36,302 nt of DNA from Candidatus Flavonifractor merdigallinarum (GTDB lineage Bacteria > Bacillota > Clostridia > Oscillospirales > Oscillospiraceae), in assembly GCA_019115265.1 (NCBI GenBank), contig DXDX01000031.1, positions 1 through 36,302 on the forward strand, written 5' to 3'. A program made the translations under genes and the position numbers. Below, piece after piece: positions 16,811-25,397 of this stretch. The first letter of the stretch is position 1, and every line of letters begins with the position of its first letter. Under the pieces are notes generated by a model. It made no database searches. It worked only from the letters and a program-made list of their open reading frames with translations, and was not told the origin of the DNA.

Positions 16811-17479
16811 TCAGTCAATCTTATAGCCCACGCCCCGGACGGTGGAGATGAGGCCATCGCCCAGCTTCTGGCGCAGGGATTTGATGTGCATATCCACTGT
16901 GCGGGTCTCGCCGGTGAAGTCATAGTCCCACACCGTGTGGAGAATCTCGTCCCGGGTGAGCACCGCGCCCCGCCGGGAGACCAGCAGGCGCAGCAGCTCA
17001 AATTCCTTATAAGTCAGCTCCACCAGCTCGCCCCCGCGGCGCACCGTGCGGGCGGCGGGGTCAATCTCCAGTTCCCCGCAGCGCAGCAGACCATCCTCCC
17101 GCCGGTGGGTGCGGCGGAGGACGGCTTTGATGCGGGCTTGCAGCTCCATGAGGCCAAAGGGCTTGACCACATAGTCGTCCGCCCCCGTCTCCAGGCCGGT
17201 GACCCGGTCCATCTCGGCGGTGCGGGCGGTGAGCAGAATGATGGGGACCTCGGCGGTCTCCCGGGCGGCGCGCAGGCGGCGCAGAAGCTCCAATCCGTCC
17301 ATGCCGGGCAGCATGATGTCCAGCAGATAGATCACAGGGGGCGTGAGGCCGGCTTCGGCGGCGAAATACTCCTCGGCGGACTCGTAGACACGGGCCTCAT
17401 AGCCGGTGGACTGGAAGTAGTAGCGGAGCATTTCGCGGATGCTGCTGTCATCCTCCACGATGACAATGGCATTGGACAT
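16811..17479 (-). CDS. phoB: OmpR-family response regulator PhoB/PhoP-like
   Basis: 'IVIVEDDSSIREMLRYYFQSTGYEARVYESAEEYF' receiver plus winged-helix 'RTVDMHIKSLRQKLGDGLISTVRGVGYKID'. Confidence 0.92.
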   Translation of the reverse strand: MSNAIVIVEDDSSIREMLRYYFQSTGYEARVYESAEEYFAAEAGLTPPVIYLLDIMLPGMDGLELLRRLRAARETAEVPIILLTARTAEMDRVTGLETGADDYVVKPFGLMELQARIKAVLRRTHRREDGLLRCGELEIDPAARTVRRGGELVELTYKEFELLRLLVSRRGAVLTRDEILHTVWDYDFTGETRTVDMHIKSLRQKLGDGLISTVRGVGYKID

Positions 17480-17494
17480 GGGGGCTTTCCTCCT

Positions 17495-18145
17495 TTAGGT
17501 GGGTGTGGCCAGGGTGCCGGTGACGCAGTAGATGGCCCACTGGGCGATGTTCACCGCGTGGTCCGCGATGCGCTCCAGATACTTGGCGATGATGATGAGG
17601 TCGATGGCCTGGTCGGCGCTCTCCCGGTTGTTGAGAATGAGCTCCACCAGCTCGGCCTTCTCGGTGCGGAAGAGCTCATCCACCTCGTCGTCCAGGCCGA
17701 TGACCTCCCCGGCGGCGTCCTGGTCCCGGTTGACATAGGCAAAAATGGCCCGCTTGACCATAAAACCGGCCTTCTGGCTCATGGTGCGGATGTGGGTCAA
17801 GTCGCTGCCCGCCTGGTTCTGGGCCAGAAGCAGGGAGATCTCCGCGATGTTGGCGCACTGGTCGCCGATGCGCTGTAAGTCGGTGACCATCTTCAGCGCC
17901 GCCGAGATGGTGCGCAAATCCCGGGCCACCGGCTGCTGCTGGAGGAGGAGGCGCAGACAGCGGTTTTCAATGCTGCGCTCCATCTGCTCCATGGTGTGGG
18001 TGAGGTCAATGGCCTGGTGGGCCTGCCGGCGATCGGGAGAGGCCAGGGAGGAGGTCACCAAATCAATGGCGTCCTCAGCGGCCGCGGCCATATCAATCAT
18101 TTCCGTCCCCAAATCGTGGAGCTCGGAGTCGAATGTTTTTCTCAT
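17495..18145 (-). CDS. phoU: Phosphate signalling complex protein PhoU
   Basis: 'FDSELHDLGTEMIDMAAAAEDAIDLVTSSL... ERIADHAVNIAQWAIYCVTG'. Confidence 0.94.
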   Translation of the reverse strand: MRKTFDSELHDLGTEMIDMAAAAEDAIDLVTSSLASPDRRQAHQAIDLTHTMEQMERSIENRCLRLLLQQQPVARDLRTISAALKMVTDLQRIGDQCANIAEISLLLAQNQAGSDLTHIRTMSQKAGFMVKRAIFAYVNRDQDAAGEVIGLDDEVDELFRTEKAELVELILNNRESADQAIDLIIIAKYLERIADHAVNIAQWAIYCVTGTLATPT

Positions 18146-18160
18146 AAGGGCCTCCTTGTG

Positions 18161-18922
18161 TTATCCGAAGCGGCCGGTGATATAGTCCTCGGTCCGCTTG
18201 TCCTTGGGCATGGAGAAGAGCTGGGTGGTCTCGCCGAACTCAATGAGCTCGCCCAGCAGGAAAAAGGCGCATCGGTCGGATACACGGGTGGCCTGCTGCA
18301 TGTTGTGTGTGACCATGATGATAGTGTAATCCTTTTTCAGTTCCACCGCAAGCTCCTCAATTTTGGAGGTGGAGATGGGGTCCAGGGCGGAGGTGGCCTC
18401 GTCCATGAGGAGGACGTCGGGCTTCACCGCCAGGGCCCGGGCGATGCACAGGCGCTGCTGCTGGCCGCCGGAGAGGCCCAGCGCCGACTTCTTCAGCCGG
18501 TCCTTCACCTCGTCCCAGATGGCCGCCCCCCGCAGGGACTCCTCCACAATGTCGTCCAGCTGGCTCTTGTTGCGGATGCCGTGGGTGCGGGGGCCGTAGG
18601 CGATGTTGTCATAGATGGACATGGGGAAGGGGTTGGCCTTCTGGAATACCATGCCGATCTGCTTGCGCAGCCAGGTCACATCCAGGCCGGGGGCGTAGAT
18701 GTCCTGCTCCCGGTAGCGCAGGCTGCCGGTGATTTTCACGTTGGGGATGAGGTCGTTCATGCGGTTGATGGTGCGCAGGAAGGTGGATTTGCCGCAGCCG
18801 GAGGGGCCGATGAGGGCGGTGATGCACCGCTCGGGGATCTCCATGTTGATGGACTTGAGCGCCCGGTTCTCCCCGTAATAGAGGTCCAGATTCTCCGCTT
18901 GGATGATGGTTTTGTCATTCAT
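18161..18922 (-). CDS. pstB: Phosphate ABC transporter ATP-binding protein
   Basis: '[55 protein letters not shown]'. Confidence 0.97.
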   Translation of the reverse strand: MNDKTIIQAENLDLYYGENRALKSINMEIPERCITALIGPSGCGKSTFLRTINRMNDLIPNVKITGSLRYREQDIYAPGLDVTWLRKQIGMVFQKANPFPMSIYDNIAYGPRTHGIRNKSQLDDIVEESLRGAAIWDEVKDRLKKSALGLSGGQQQRLCIARALAVKPDVLLMDEATSALDPISTSKIEELAVELKKDYTIIMVTHNMQQATRVSDRCAFFLLGELIEFGETTQLFSMPKDKRTEDYITGRFG

Positions 18923-18937
18923 ATCGCAATTCACCTT

Positions 18938-19840
18938 TTATTTCTTTCTCAGATGTTTGCCCACCAGCTTGGCGGCCAGGTTGATGACCAGCGTGATGGC
19001 CAGCAGGACCACCGCCACAGAGAAGGCCATATCGAACTGGGCGCGCTCCTTGGCGTAGACGTACAGGGCCACGGTGAGGGTGGCGCCGGAGCTGTCCACC
19101 AGACCGCCGTCGCTGAAGAATTTCTGGAGGGTGGTGCCCATACCGGCGGTGAACATGAGGACCGCGGACTCGCCCACAATGCGCCCAATGGCCAGAATGC
19201 AGCCGGTGACAATGCCGTCAATGGATCCAGGGAGAACAATGGTGCGGATCATGTGCCACTTGCCCGCGCCCAGGCCCAGCGCGCCCTCCCGGTAGCCCTG
19301 GGGCACCGTCTTGAGGGACTCCTGGGTGGTGCGGATGATGGTGGGCAGGGTCATAATCACCAGGGTGAAAGCGCCGGCCAGCAGGGTTTTCCCTAGGCCC
19401 AACACCTGACAGAACACCAGCATACCCACCAGGGCGTACAGAATGGAGGGAATGCCGGCCAGAGTTTCGGTGGCAAACTCAATAGCGGCGACCAGCTTGT
19501 GGTTGGTGGCGTACTCGGTGAGGTAGATGGCCGCCCCTACGCCCAGAGGGAGGACAAAGAGGAGGGTGACCACAATCACATAGATGGTGTTCTGAATGGC
19601 GGGCAGAATGCCGTCGGTGCCCCGCAGCACGCTCTCCTGGGTGGTGAGGAACTCCAAGTTCAGATTGGGAAGGCCCCGATAGAGAATATAGCCGATGAGG
19701 AAGAGGAGCAGCAGACAGGTGAGCGCAGCGGAGAGGTAGAGCAGGGAGCGCATCACCACATCATAGGTGCGGCGGCGCACGCTCAGCCCCTGGGTCTGCT
19801 TCTGTTCCTCCGCGCGCACGGAAGAGATTACCTTTGTCAT
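18938..19840 (-). CDS. pstA: Phosphate ABC transporter permease PstA
   Basis: PstA-type sequence, operon position between pstC and pstB. Confidence 0.95.
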   Translation of the reverse strand: MTKVISSVRAEEQKQTQGLSVRRRTYDVVMRSLLYLSAALTCLLLLFLIGYILYRGLPNLNLEFLTTQESVLRGTDGILPAIQNTIYVIVVTLLFVLPLGVGAAIYLTEYATNHKLVAAIEFATETLAGIPSILYALVGMLVFCQVLGLGKTLLAGAFTLVIMTLPTIIRTTQESLKTVPQGYREGALGLGAGKWHMIRTIVLPGSIDGIVTGCILAIGRIVGESAVLMFTAGMGTTLQKFFSDGGLVDSSGATLTVALYVYAKERAQFDMAFSVAVVLLAITLVINLAAKLVGKHLRKK

Positions 19841-19843
19841 CCT

Positions 19844-20752
19844 TTAACCCTCCTTGTTCCGCTTGAGGAACACATTCAGGAATATATTGATGCACATGAT
19901 GAAGAGAAAGAGCACCAGGCCGATGGAGTACAGGGCGTTGCGCTGGAGGGAGCCCACAGCGGCGTAGCTCATCTCGCTGGCGATGGCGGTGGTGAGGAAT
20001 TTCACGCTGGAGAAGAGGGAGGGCATGTTGGCCACATTGCCCGCCACCATCAGAATGGCCATGGCCTCGCCGATGGCCCGGCCCACACCCAGCACCACCG
20101 CCGCGGCGATGCCGCTCTTGGCGGCGGGGGCGGTGACCCGGAAGTACGTCTCCAGCTCGGTGGCCCCCAAGGCCAGGCTGGCCTCCTCATACTCCTTGGG
20201 CACGGCCCGCAGAGCGGTCTCCGACACCGAGATAATGGAGGGGAGAATCATCACGGCCAGCACAATAATGGCGGCCAGCAGGCTGTCTCCGGCGGCCAGA
20301 TGGAAGGTCTCCCGGATGGCGGGGAGCAGGACCATCATGCCCACCAGACCGTACACCACCGAGGGAATACCGGCCAGCAGGTCCACCGCCGGACGGATGG
20401 CGGCGGCCACCTTGGGGGGCGCCACCTTGGCCAGGAACACCGCCATCAGGAAGCCCAGGGGCACGCCGATGAGAATGGCCCCGGCGGTGCCGTAAATGGA
20501 GGTGAGGATGAAGGGCAGGATACCGTAGGCGGGGTCCGTTTGATCGGTGGAGGCCCAGCGTGTGCCAAAGAGGAAGTCCACCAGGCCCACTTCCCGGATG
20601 GCGGGCAGACCTGAGATGACGAGATAGATGGTGATCAGCAGGACGAAGGCGATGGCGATAAAGCCGCAGATTAGGAAGAGGACCTTCATGATCCACTCCA
20701 TCGCCTCCTTGGGGGTGAGCTTGCCGCCGCGCCCCGGAATCAATGCTTTCAT
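19844..20752 (-). CDS. pstC: Phosphate ABC transporter permease PstC
   Basis: 'YGILPFILTSIYGTAGAILIGVPLGFLMAVFLAKVAPPK', operon position. Confidence 0.95.
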   Translation of the reverse strand: MKALIPGRGGKLTPKEAMEWIMKVLFLICGFIAIAFVLLITIYLVISGLPAIREVGLVDFLFGTRWASTDQTDPAYGILPFILTSIYGTAGAILIGVPLGFLMAVFLAKVAPPKVAAAIRPAVDLLAGIPSVVYGLVGMMVLLPAIRETFHLAAGDSLLAAIIVLAVMILPSIISVSETALRAVPKEYEEASLALGATELETYFRVTAPAAKSGIAAAVVLGVGRAIGEAMAILMVAGNVANMPSLFSSVKFLTTAIASEMSYAAVGSLQRNALYSIGLVLFLFIMCINIFLNVFLKRNKEG

Positions 20753-20821
20753 ATCAGAACCAACCTTTTTAAGAAAAATTTCTGGTGTGTGGGCGGTGTG
20801 TCAGAGAAATTTGACACGCGG

Positions 20822-20853
20822 AAGCAAGCCCCCGGAGGCCCGGGGACTTGCTT
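20822..20853 (-). other. Intercistronic hairpin between pstS and pstC
   Basis: AAGCAAGcCCCCGG-aggc-CCGGGGaCTTGCTT inverted repeat in the 122-bp pstS-pstC gap. Confidence 0.8.
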
Positions 20854-20874
20854 TTGGGGGGTATGGGAGAGAAG

Positions 20875-21759
20875 TTAGCCGTTGGCGGACACCGCACCGG
20901 CGGCGGCGATGATGTCGGCGGCGTCAGCGCTCATGGAGAAGTCCAGGAAAGCCTGAGCGGCGGGGGAGAGCTCGGCGCCCTCCTTGGTGACCATGACGAA
21001 GGGGCGCTGAATGGCGTAAGTACCGTCCAGAACCGTGGCCTCAGAGGGAGCGACGCCGCCCACCTTCACAGCCTTGACGGAGTTGTTCACCGCGGACAGG
21101 GAGGCATAGCCGATGCCGTTGGGGTTGGAGGCCACATTGCCGATGACGTCGCCGGTGGAGGAGTACTCGTTGGTGTACTTGCAGGCATCCTTCACGCCCA
21201 CAATCTCCTCGAAGGCGCCGCGGGTGCCGGAGCCAGCCTCACGGCCAAAGACGGCGATCTGGCCATCGGCGCCGCCCAGCTCAGACCAGTTGGTGATTTC
21301 GCCCTTGAAAATCTGGGCAATCTGCTCCACGGTCAAATCCTCCACACCGTTGTTGGGGTTGACCACCACGGCAACGCCGTCCAGAGCCACGATGTTCTCC
21401 ACCGCGCCGCTGCTCTTCTCCGCATCCTCCAGGGCACGGGAGGAGAGGCCGATGTCGCAGGTGCCGGCGGTGGCGGACTCAATGCCGGTGCCGGAGCCAG
21501 TGCCGGAGTAGTTGACGGTCACGTCGGGGTTGGCCTCCATAAAGGCCTCAGCCAGCGCCTTCACCACACTCTCCATGGAGGTGGAGCCGTCGGTGTTGAC
21601 GGTGCCGGAGAGCTCCGTGGGGGTATTCTCAGAAGGGGCGGCGCTGTTGGTGCCGCTGCTGGGGTTGGAAGAGGGGGCGGAGGAAGTGCCGCCGCCGCAG
21701 CCGGCCAGCAGACCCAGACAGAGCACACCGGACAGGACAAGAGAGGTAATGCGTTTCAT
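20875..21759 (-). CDS. pstS: Phosphate ABC transporter substrate-binding lipoprotein PstS
   Basis: Lipobox LLAGC; 'GSTSMESVVKALAEAFMEANPDVTVNYSGTGSGTGIESA'. Confidence 0.96.
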   Translation of the reverse strand: MKRITSLVLSGVLCLGLLAGCGGGTSSAPSSNPSSGTNSAAPSENTPTELSGTVNTDGSTSMESVVKALAEAFMEANPDVTVNYSGTGSGTGIESATAGTCDIGLSSRALEDAEKSSGAVENIVALDGVAVVVNPNNGVEDLTVEQIAQIFKGEITNWSELGGADGQIAVFGREAGSGTRGAFEEIVGVKDACKYTNEYSSTGDVIGNVASNPNGIGYASLSAVNNSVKAVKVGGVAPSEATVLDGTYAIQRPFVMVTKEGAELSPAAQAFLDFSMSADAADIIAAAGAVSANG

Positions 21760-21833
21760 GGTTTTCATTCTCCATTTCATTGTAGAATTTACATACAAAC
21801 TTTTGAGCGACCCGGTCTCCCGGGGACGGTGTT

Positions 21834-21889
21834 AGTATAGCCGAGGGTTTGTAAAGTCGTCTTGCAGGAGAATGTAAAGGCTTTGTAAA
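21834..21889 (-). promoter_or_regulatory. pst promoter with Pho-box-like TTTACA direct repeats
   Basis: Minus strand TTTACA x3 (starts spaced 11 and 23 bp) followed 10 bp later by TATACT. Confidence 0.65.
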
Positions 21890-21953
21890 GAATGGGCCCG
21901 CCCCAATGGCGGGGTTTTTGTCCTCGCCGGACGGGCGTCCTGCGCGGACAGCG

Positions 21954-22304
21954 CCCGATTTCTTTTCGCGGAAAAGAAACCGGGGAAAGAAAAGGCGGAG
22001 AGGGGAACTTCTCGTTCCCCTCTCCACTCCCCTCCAAAAGGGCGGCCTTTTCAGGGGGCCGCCCCATTGGGGGTGCAAACTGATAGTTTTTTCTGTGGCA
22101 CTGAGTTAGATATAGACGTCACCTGTCTTGCATGGCAGTACAACACTGTCCTCATAGGCAGAAAGCCTGCTTCAAATGGCACCGGGCTGGCGCAATCCTA
22201 CCGCAGCAGACCTTTAGCCCGGTTGCGCATTGGGGGGAGTGCAGAGGGGGCAGCGCCCCCTCTGCGCTTTCTTTCCCACCGCTTTCTTTGGCAAAGAAAG
22301 CGGT
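21954..22304. repeat. Array of at least five perfect or near-perfect hairpins
   Basis: 21954-21984, 21998-22026, 22040-22064, 22241-22265, 22278-22304 (ACCGCTTTCTTTGgCAAAGAAAGCGGT). Confidence 0.75.
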
Positions 22305-22343
22305 GCCCCCGCTGAGCAAGCGGCCCGCGCGGCGAGCGCAGCT

Positions 22344-23339
22344 TCAATTGGGAGTGGGACAAGCGTGGGTTACCGCCTCCAGCTGCTGGCGGTAGTGCTC
22401 CACCGCCCAGTCGGGGCTGAGGAGCTGGGCCCCCGGCCCCAGACCGAAGAGCCAGCCCAGAAACTGGGGGCTCACCACCGCGGTGAGGGAGACGGTGAAG
22501 TGCTCCTCCCCATCGGGAACCAGCATTACCTCTTGACCGAAGCGGTCCAGAATGACGCCGATGAGGCGGCGTTCACAGCGCAGACGGACCTGGGCCTCCC
22601 GGCCACTGAACATGCCGAAGTGCTTTTGTACATACGCCCCGATATCCAGTGCGGCGTACTCCTGCCCGCCGGAGCGGGGGAGGGAGGTGACCGCCAGCTC
22701 GGCCATCTTGTCCACCCGGTAGTGGCGCATCTCCTTGTGCTCGTGGTCATAGCCCGCTAAATAGTAGTTCTCATTGTCCCAGATAAGGGCGTAAGGGGAG
22801 ACCACATAGCGCCGCCCCTCCCGGCGAAAGACCGGGGCCTTTTGCAGATTGAAGTCAAAGTAACGGAACGTCACCGCCCGCCCGGCTGAAATGGCGGTAT
22901 GGAGCTGGTCAATGGTGTAGTATACTGACTCGTTGACTGTCTTGGGCCGGCCTGTAACATAGACCTGGCGCTGGAGCTGCCGGGCCTGGTGGACACTGGC
23001 CAGAGACTCCAGCTTGCGGATAAGAGCCTGGCTCTTGCTGCGGGAGATGAATTTACACGACTGCACCGCGTCCACCAGCAGCTTGAGCTCGGGGAGCTGG
23101 AACAGGCGCTCCCCCACAAACCAGCCCGCCCGGCGGCCCTTCTGGCCCTGAATATCCAGCCCAAATTCCTCCAGCGCGGCCATATCCCGATAAATGCTCT
23201 TGCGCTCGGCGGTAATGCCCAGCGATTCCAGCGCATCGATGAGGGCCTGGGTGGAAATGGGATGATCTTCGTCACTGCGCTCCAGCAAGAGTTGGCGCAG
23301 ATAGAGCAGCTTCAGCTTCTGATTGGCGCTCTTAGCCAT
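22344..23339 (-). CDS. WYL-domain, HTH transcriptional regulator (YafY/DeoR-like)
   Basis: Starts MAKSANQKLKLLYLRQLLLERSDEDHPIS; 'ISAGRAVTFRYFDFN... VSPYALIWDNENYYLAGYDHEHKEMRHYRVDKM'. Confidence 0.92.
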   Translation of the reverse strand: MAKSANQKLKLLYLRQLLLERSDEDHPISTQALIDALESLGITAERKSIYRDMAALEEFGLDIQGQKGRRAGWFVGERLFQLPELKLLVDAVQSCKFISRSKSQALIRKLESLASVHQARQLQRQVYVTGRPKTVNESVYYTIDQLHTAISAGRAVTFRYFDFNLQKAPVFRREGRRYVVSPYALIWDNENYYLAGYDHEHKEMRHYRVDKMAELAVTSLPRSGGQEYAALDIGAYVQKHFGMFSGREAQVRLRCERRLIGVILDRFGQEVMLVPDGEEHFTVSLTAVVSPQFLGWLFGLGPGAQLLSPDWAVEHYRQQLEAVTHACPTPN

Positions 23340-23458
23340 GTTTGGGGCCTCCTTCTCTGATGTTGTTTTCAGTATACACCCCCATTGGTCCAATAAGAAG
23401 GACTCTTTGCCAACGAAAAGAAGATGGGCCCTTTTTTGTCCAAATGGGAAAGGAACAC

Positions 23459-23486
23459 TTGCAAATTTCCAAAAGAATGGTATACT
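23459..23486 (+). promoter_or_regulatory. Candidate asnS promoter
   Basis: TTGCAA-N16-TATACT, 40 bp upstream of ATG. Confidence 0.6.
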
Positions 23487-23525
23487 AAACGGTGATTTTA
23501 CTTTTAGAAAATGGAGTTGACCACC

Positions 23526-24920
23526 ATGAAACGAACCACTGTCGCGCAGATCTTTGCCGACCAGGCGGCTTTCGGCGGACAGACCGTCACCGTCTGCGGC
23601 TGGGCCCGCACCATCCGGGACATGAAGACCTTCGGCTTCCTCGAGCTCAATGACGGCTCCTGCTTCCGAAACCTTCAGGTTGTCTTTGCCGACAATGAGG
23701 TGGACAATTTCAAGGAGATTGCCAAGAGCAATGTGGGCGCCTCCTTTGTGGTGACCGGCACCGTGGTCCTCACCCCCGACGCCAAGCAGCCTCTGGAGGT
23801 GAGAGCCCAGACCGTCACGGTGGAGGGCCCCTCCACCCCCGACTACCCCCTGCAGAAGAAGCGCCACAGCGTGGAGTACCTGCGCACCATCCAGCACCTG
23901 CGCCCCCGGACCAACCTGTTCTCCGCCGCCTTCCGGGTGCGCTCGGTGGCTGCCCACGCCATCCATTGCTTCTTCCAGGACCGGGGCTTTGTGTATGTGC
24001 ATACCCCCATCATCACCGCCAGCGACTGCGAGGGCGCCGGTGAGATGTTCCAGGTGACCACCCTGGACCAGGAGAACCTGCCCAAGAACCCGGACGGCAC
24101 CGTGGACTACACCAAGGACTTTTTCGGCAAGCGGGCTTCCCTCACCGTCTCCGGCCAGCTCAATGCCGAAAACTTCGCTATGGCCTTCGGCAATGTGTAC
24201 ACCTTCGGCCCCACCTTCCGGGCGGAGAACTCCAACACCCAGCGCCACGCCGCTGAGTTCTGGATGATTGAGCCGGAGATGGCCTTTGCCGACCTCACCG
24301 ACTACATGGACACCGCTGAGGCCATGATCAAGTATATCATCAACACCGTGATGGAGAAGTGCCCCGACGAGATGAACTTCTTCTCCTCCTTTGTGGACAA
24401 GGGCCTGAAGGAGCGGCTGGAGCATGTGGCCTCCTCGGACTTCGCCCGGGTGAGCTACACCGACGCGGTGAAGATTCTGGAGGAGAACAACGACAAGTTT
24501 GACTTCAAGGCCTACTGGGGCTGCGACCTCCAGACCGAGCATGAGCGCTACCTCACCGAGCAGGTGTTCAAGCGTCCGGTGTTTGTCACCGACTATCCCA
24601 AGGAGATCAAGGCGTTCTATATGCGCCTCAACGACGACGGCAAGACGGTGGCCGCCGCCGATTGCCTGGTGCCCGGCATCGGGGAGCTCATCGGCGGCTC
24701 TCAGCGTGAGGAGCGTCTGGAGCTGCTGGAGAGCCGCATCAAAGAGCTGGGCATGAACCCGGAGGACTACTGGTGGTATCTGGATTTGCGGCGCTACGGC
24801 TCCTGCAAGCACGCCGGGTACGGCCTGGGCTTCGAGCGGATGGTGATGTACCTCACCGGCATCAACAACATCCGCGACGTGCTGCCCCACCCCAGAACGG
24901 TGGGCAACGCGGAGTTTTAA
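23526..24920 (+). CDS. asnS: Asparagine--tRNA ligase
   Basis: '[25 protein letters not shown]... [11 protein letters not shown]... [34 protein letters not shown]'. Confidence 0.97.
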   Translation: MKRTTVAQIFADQAAFGGQTVTVCGWARTIRDMKTFGFLELNDGSCFRNLQVVFADNEVDNFKEIAKSNVGASFVVTGTVVLTPDAKQPLEVRAQTVTVEGPSTPDYPLQKKRHSVEYLRTIQHLRPRTNLFSAAFRVRSVAAHAIHCFFQDRGFVYVHTPIITASDCEGAGEMFQVTTLDQENLPKNPDGTVDYTKDFFGKRASLTVSGQLNAENFAMAFGNVYTFGPTFRAENSNTQRHAAEFWMIEPEMAFADLTDYMDTAEAMIKYIINTVMEKCPDEMNFFSSFVDKGLKERLEHVASSDFARVSYTDAVKILEENNDKFDFKAYWGCDLQTEHERYLTEQVFKRPVFVTDYPKEIKAFYMRLNDDGKTVAAADCLVPGIGELIGGSQREERLELLESRIKELGMNPEDYWWYLDLRRYGSCKHAGYGLGFERMVMYLTGINNIRDVLPHPRTVGNAEF

Positions 24921-24930
24921 ACAACCGTTA

Positions 24931-24959
24931 AACGGGCGGCCTGCCAGGCCGCCCGTTTT
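24931..24959 (+). terminator. Intrinsic terminator downstream of asnS
   Basis: ACGGGCGGCC-tgcca-GGCCGCCCGTTTT. Confidence 0.85.
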
Positions 24960-24984
24960 CCACAGTGAATACCAGATTTGTGCG

Positions 24985-25025
24985 AAAAAAATCCGCCGGT
25001 CTCTTCGGAGACCGGCGGATTTTTT
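24985..25025. terminator. Bidirectional terminator between asnS and secG
   Basis: AAAAAATCCGCCGGTCTC-ttcg-GAGACCGGCGGATTTTTT. Confidence 0.92.
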
Positions 25026-25031
25026 CTTGGA

Positions 25032-25268
25032 TTACACCAGGCAGAGCACCAGGGCCAGCAGAATGAAGGCCACGGCCACCCACTTGGTCCAGCGGGCCAG
25101 CTTGGCATCCCAGCCCTTGGCCTTGTTCTTGGACATGAAGGTGTCGGCCACACCGGCGATGGCGCCGGACAGACCGGCACTCTTGCCGGACTGGAGCATA
25201 ACCACCATGATGAGCGCCAGATCAATGACGACCAGCACGATGCTGAGCACCAACTTGGGGATATCCAC
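25032..25268 (-). CDS. secG: Preprotein translocase subunit SecG (GTG start)
   Basis: 'VLSIVLVVIDLALIMVVMLQSGKSAGLSGAIAGVADTFMSKNKAKGWDAKLARWTK'. Confidence 0.93.
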   Translation of the reverse strand: MDIPKLVLSIVLVVIDLALIMVVMLQSGKSAGLSGAIAGVADTFMSKNKAKGWDAKLARWTKWVAVAFILLALVLCLV

Positions 25269-25397
25269 GTTACATCGTTCCTTTCGGCCCCGGAGGGCGC
25301 AGATTTCGGATTTTGGGCGCGGCAAATGCGCGCACGAATACGTGACTTTTATCATAGCACAGTTGATGCCCGATTTCAAGCACTTTTCCGCCCAATT

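Noticed and set aside
23340-24890. Long minus-strand ORF extension (848-aa ORF) antisense to asnS
   Set aside because: Only the C-terminal part from MAKSANQKLK is a real gene (WYL regulator); the rest is an open antisense frame caused by GC-rich codon bias over asnS.
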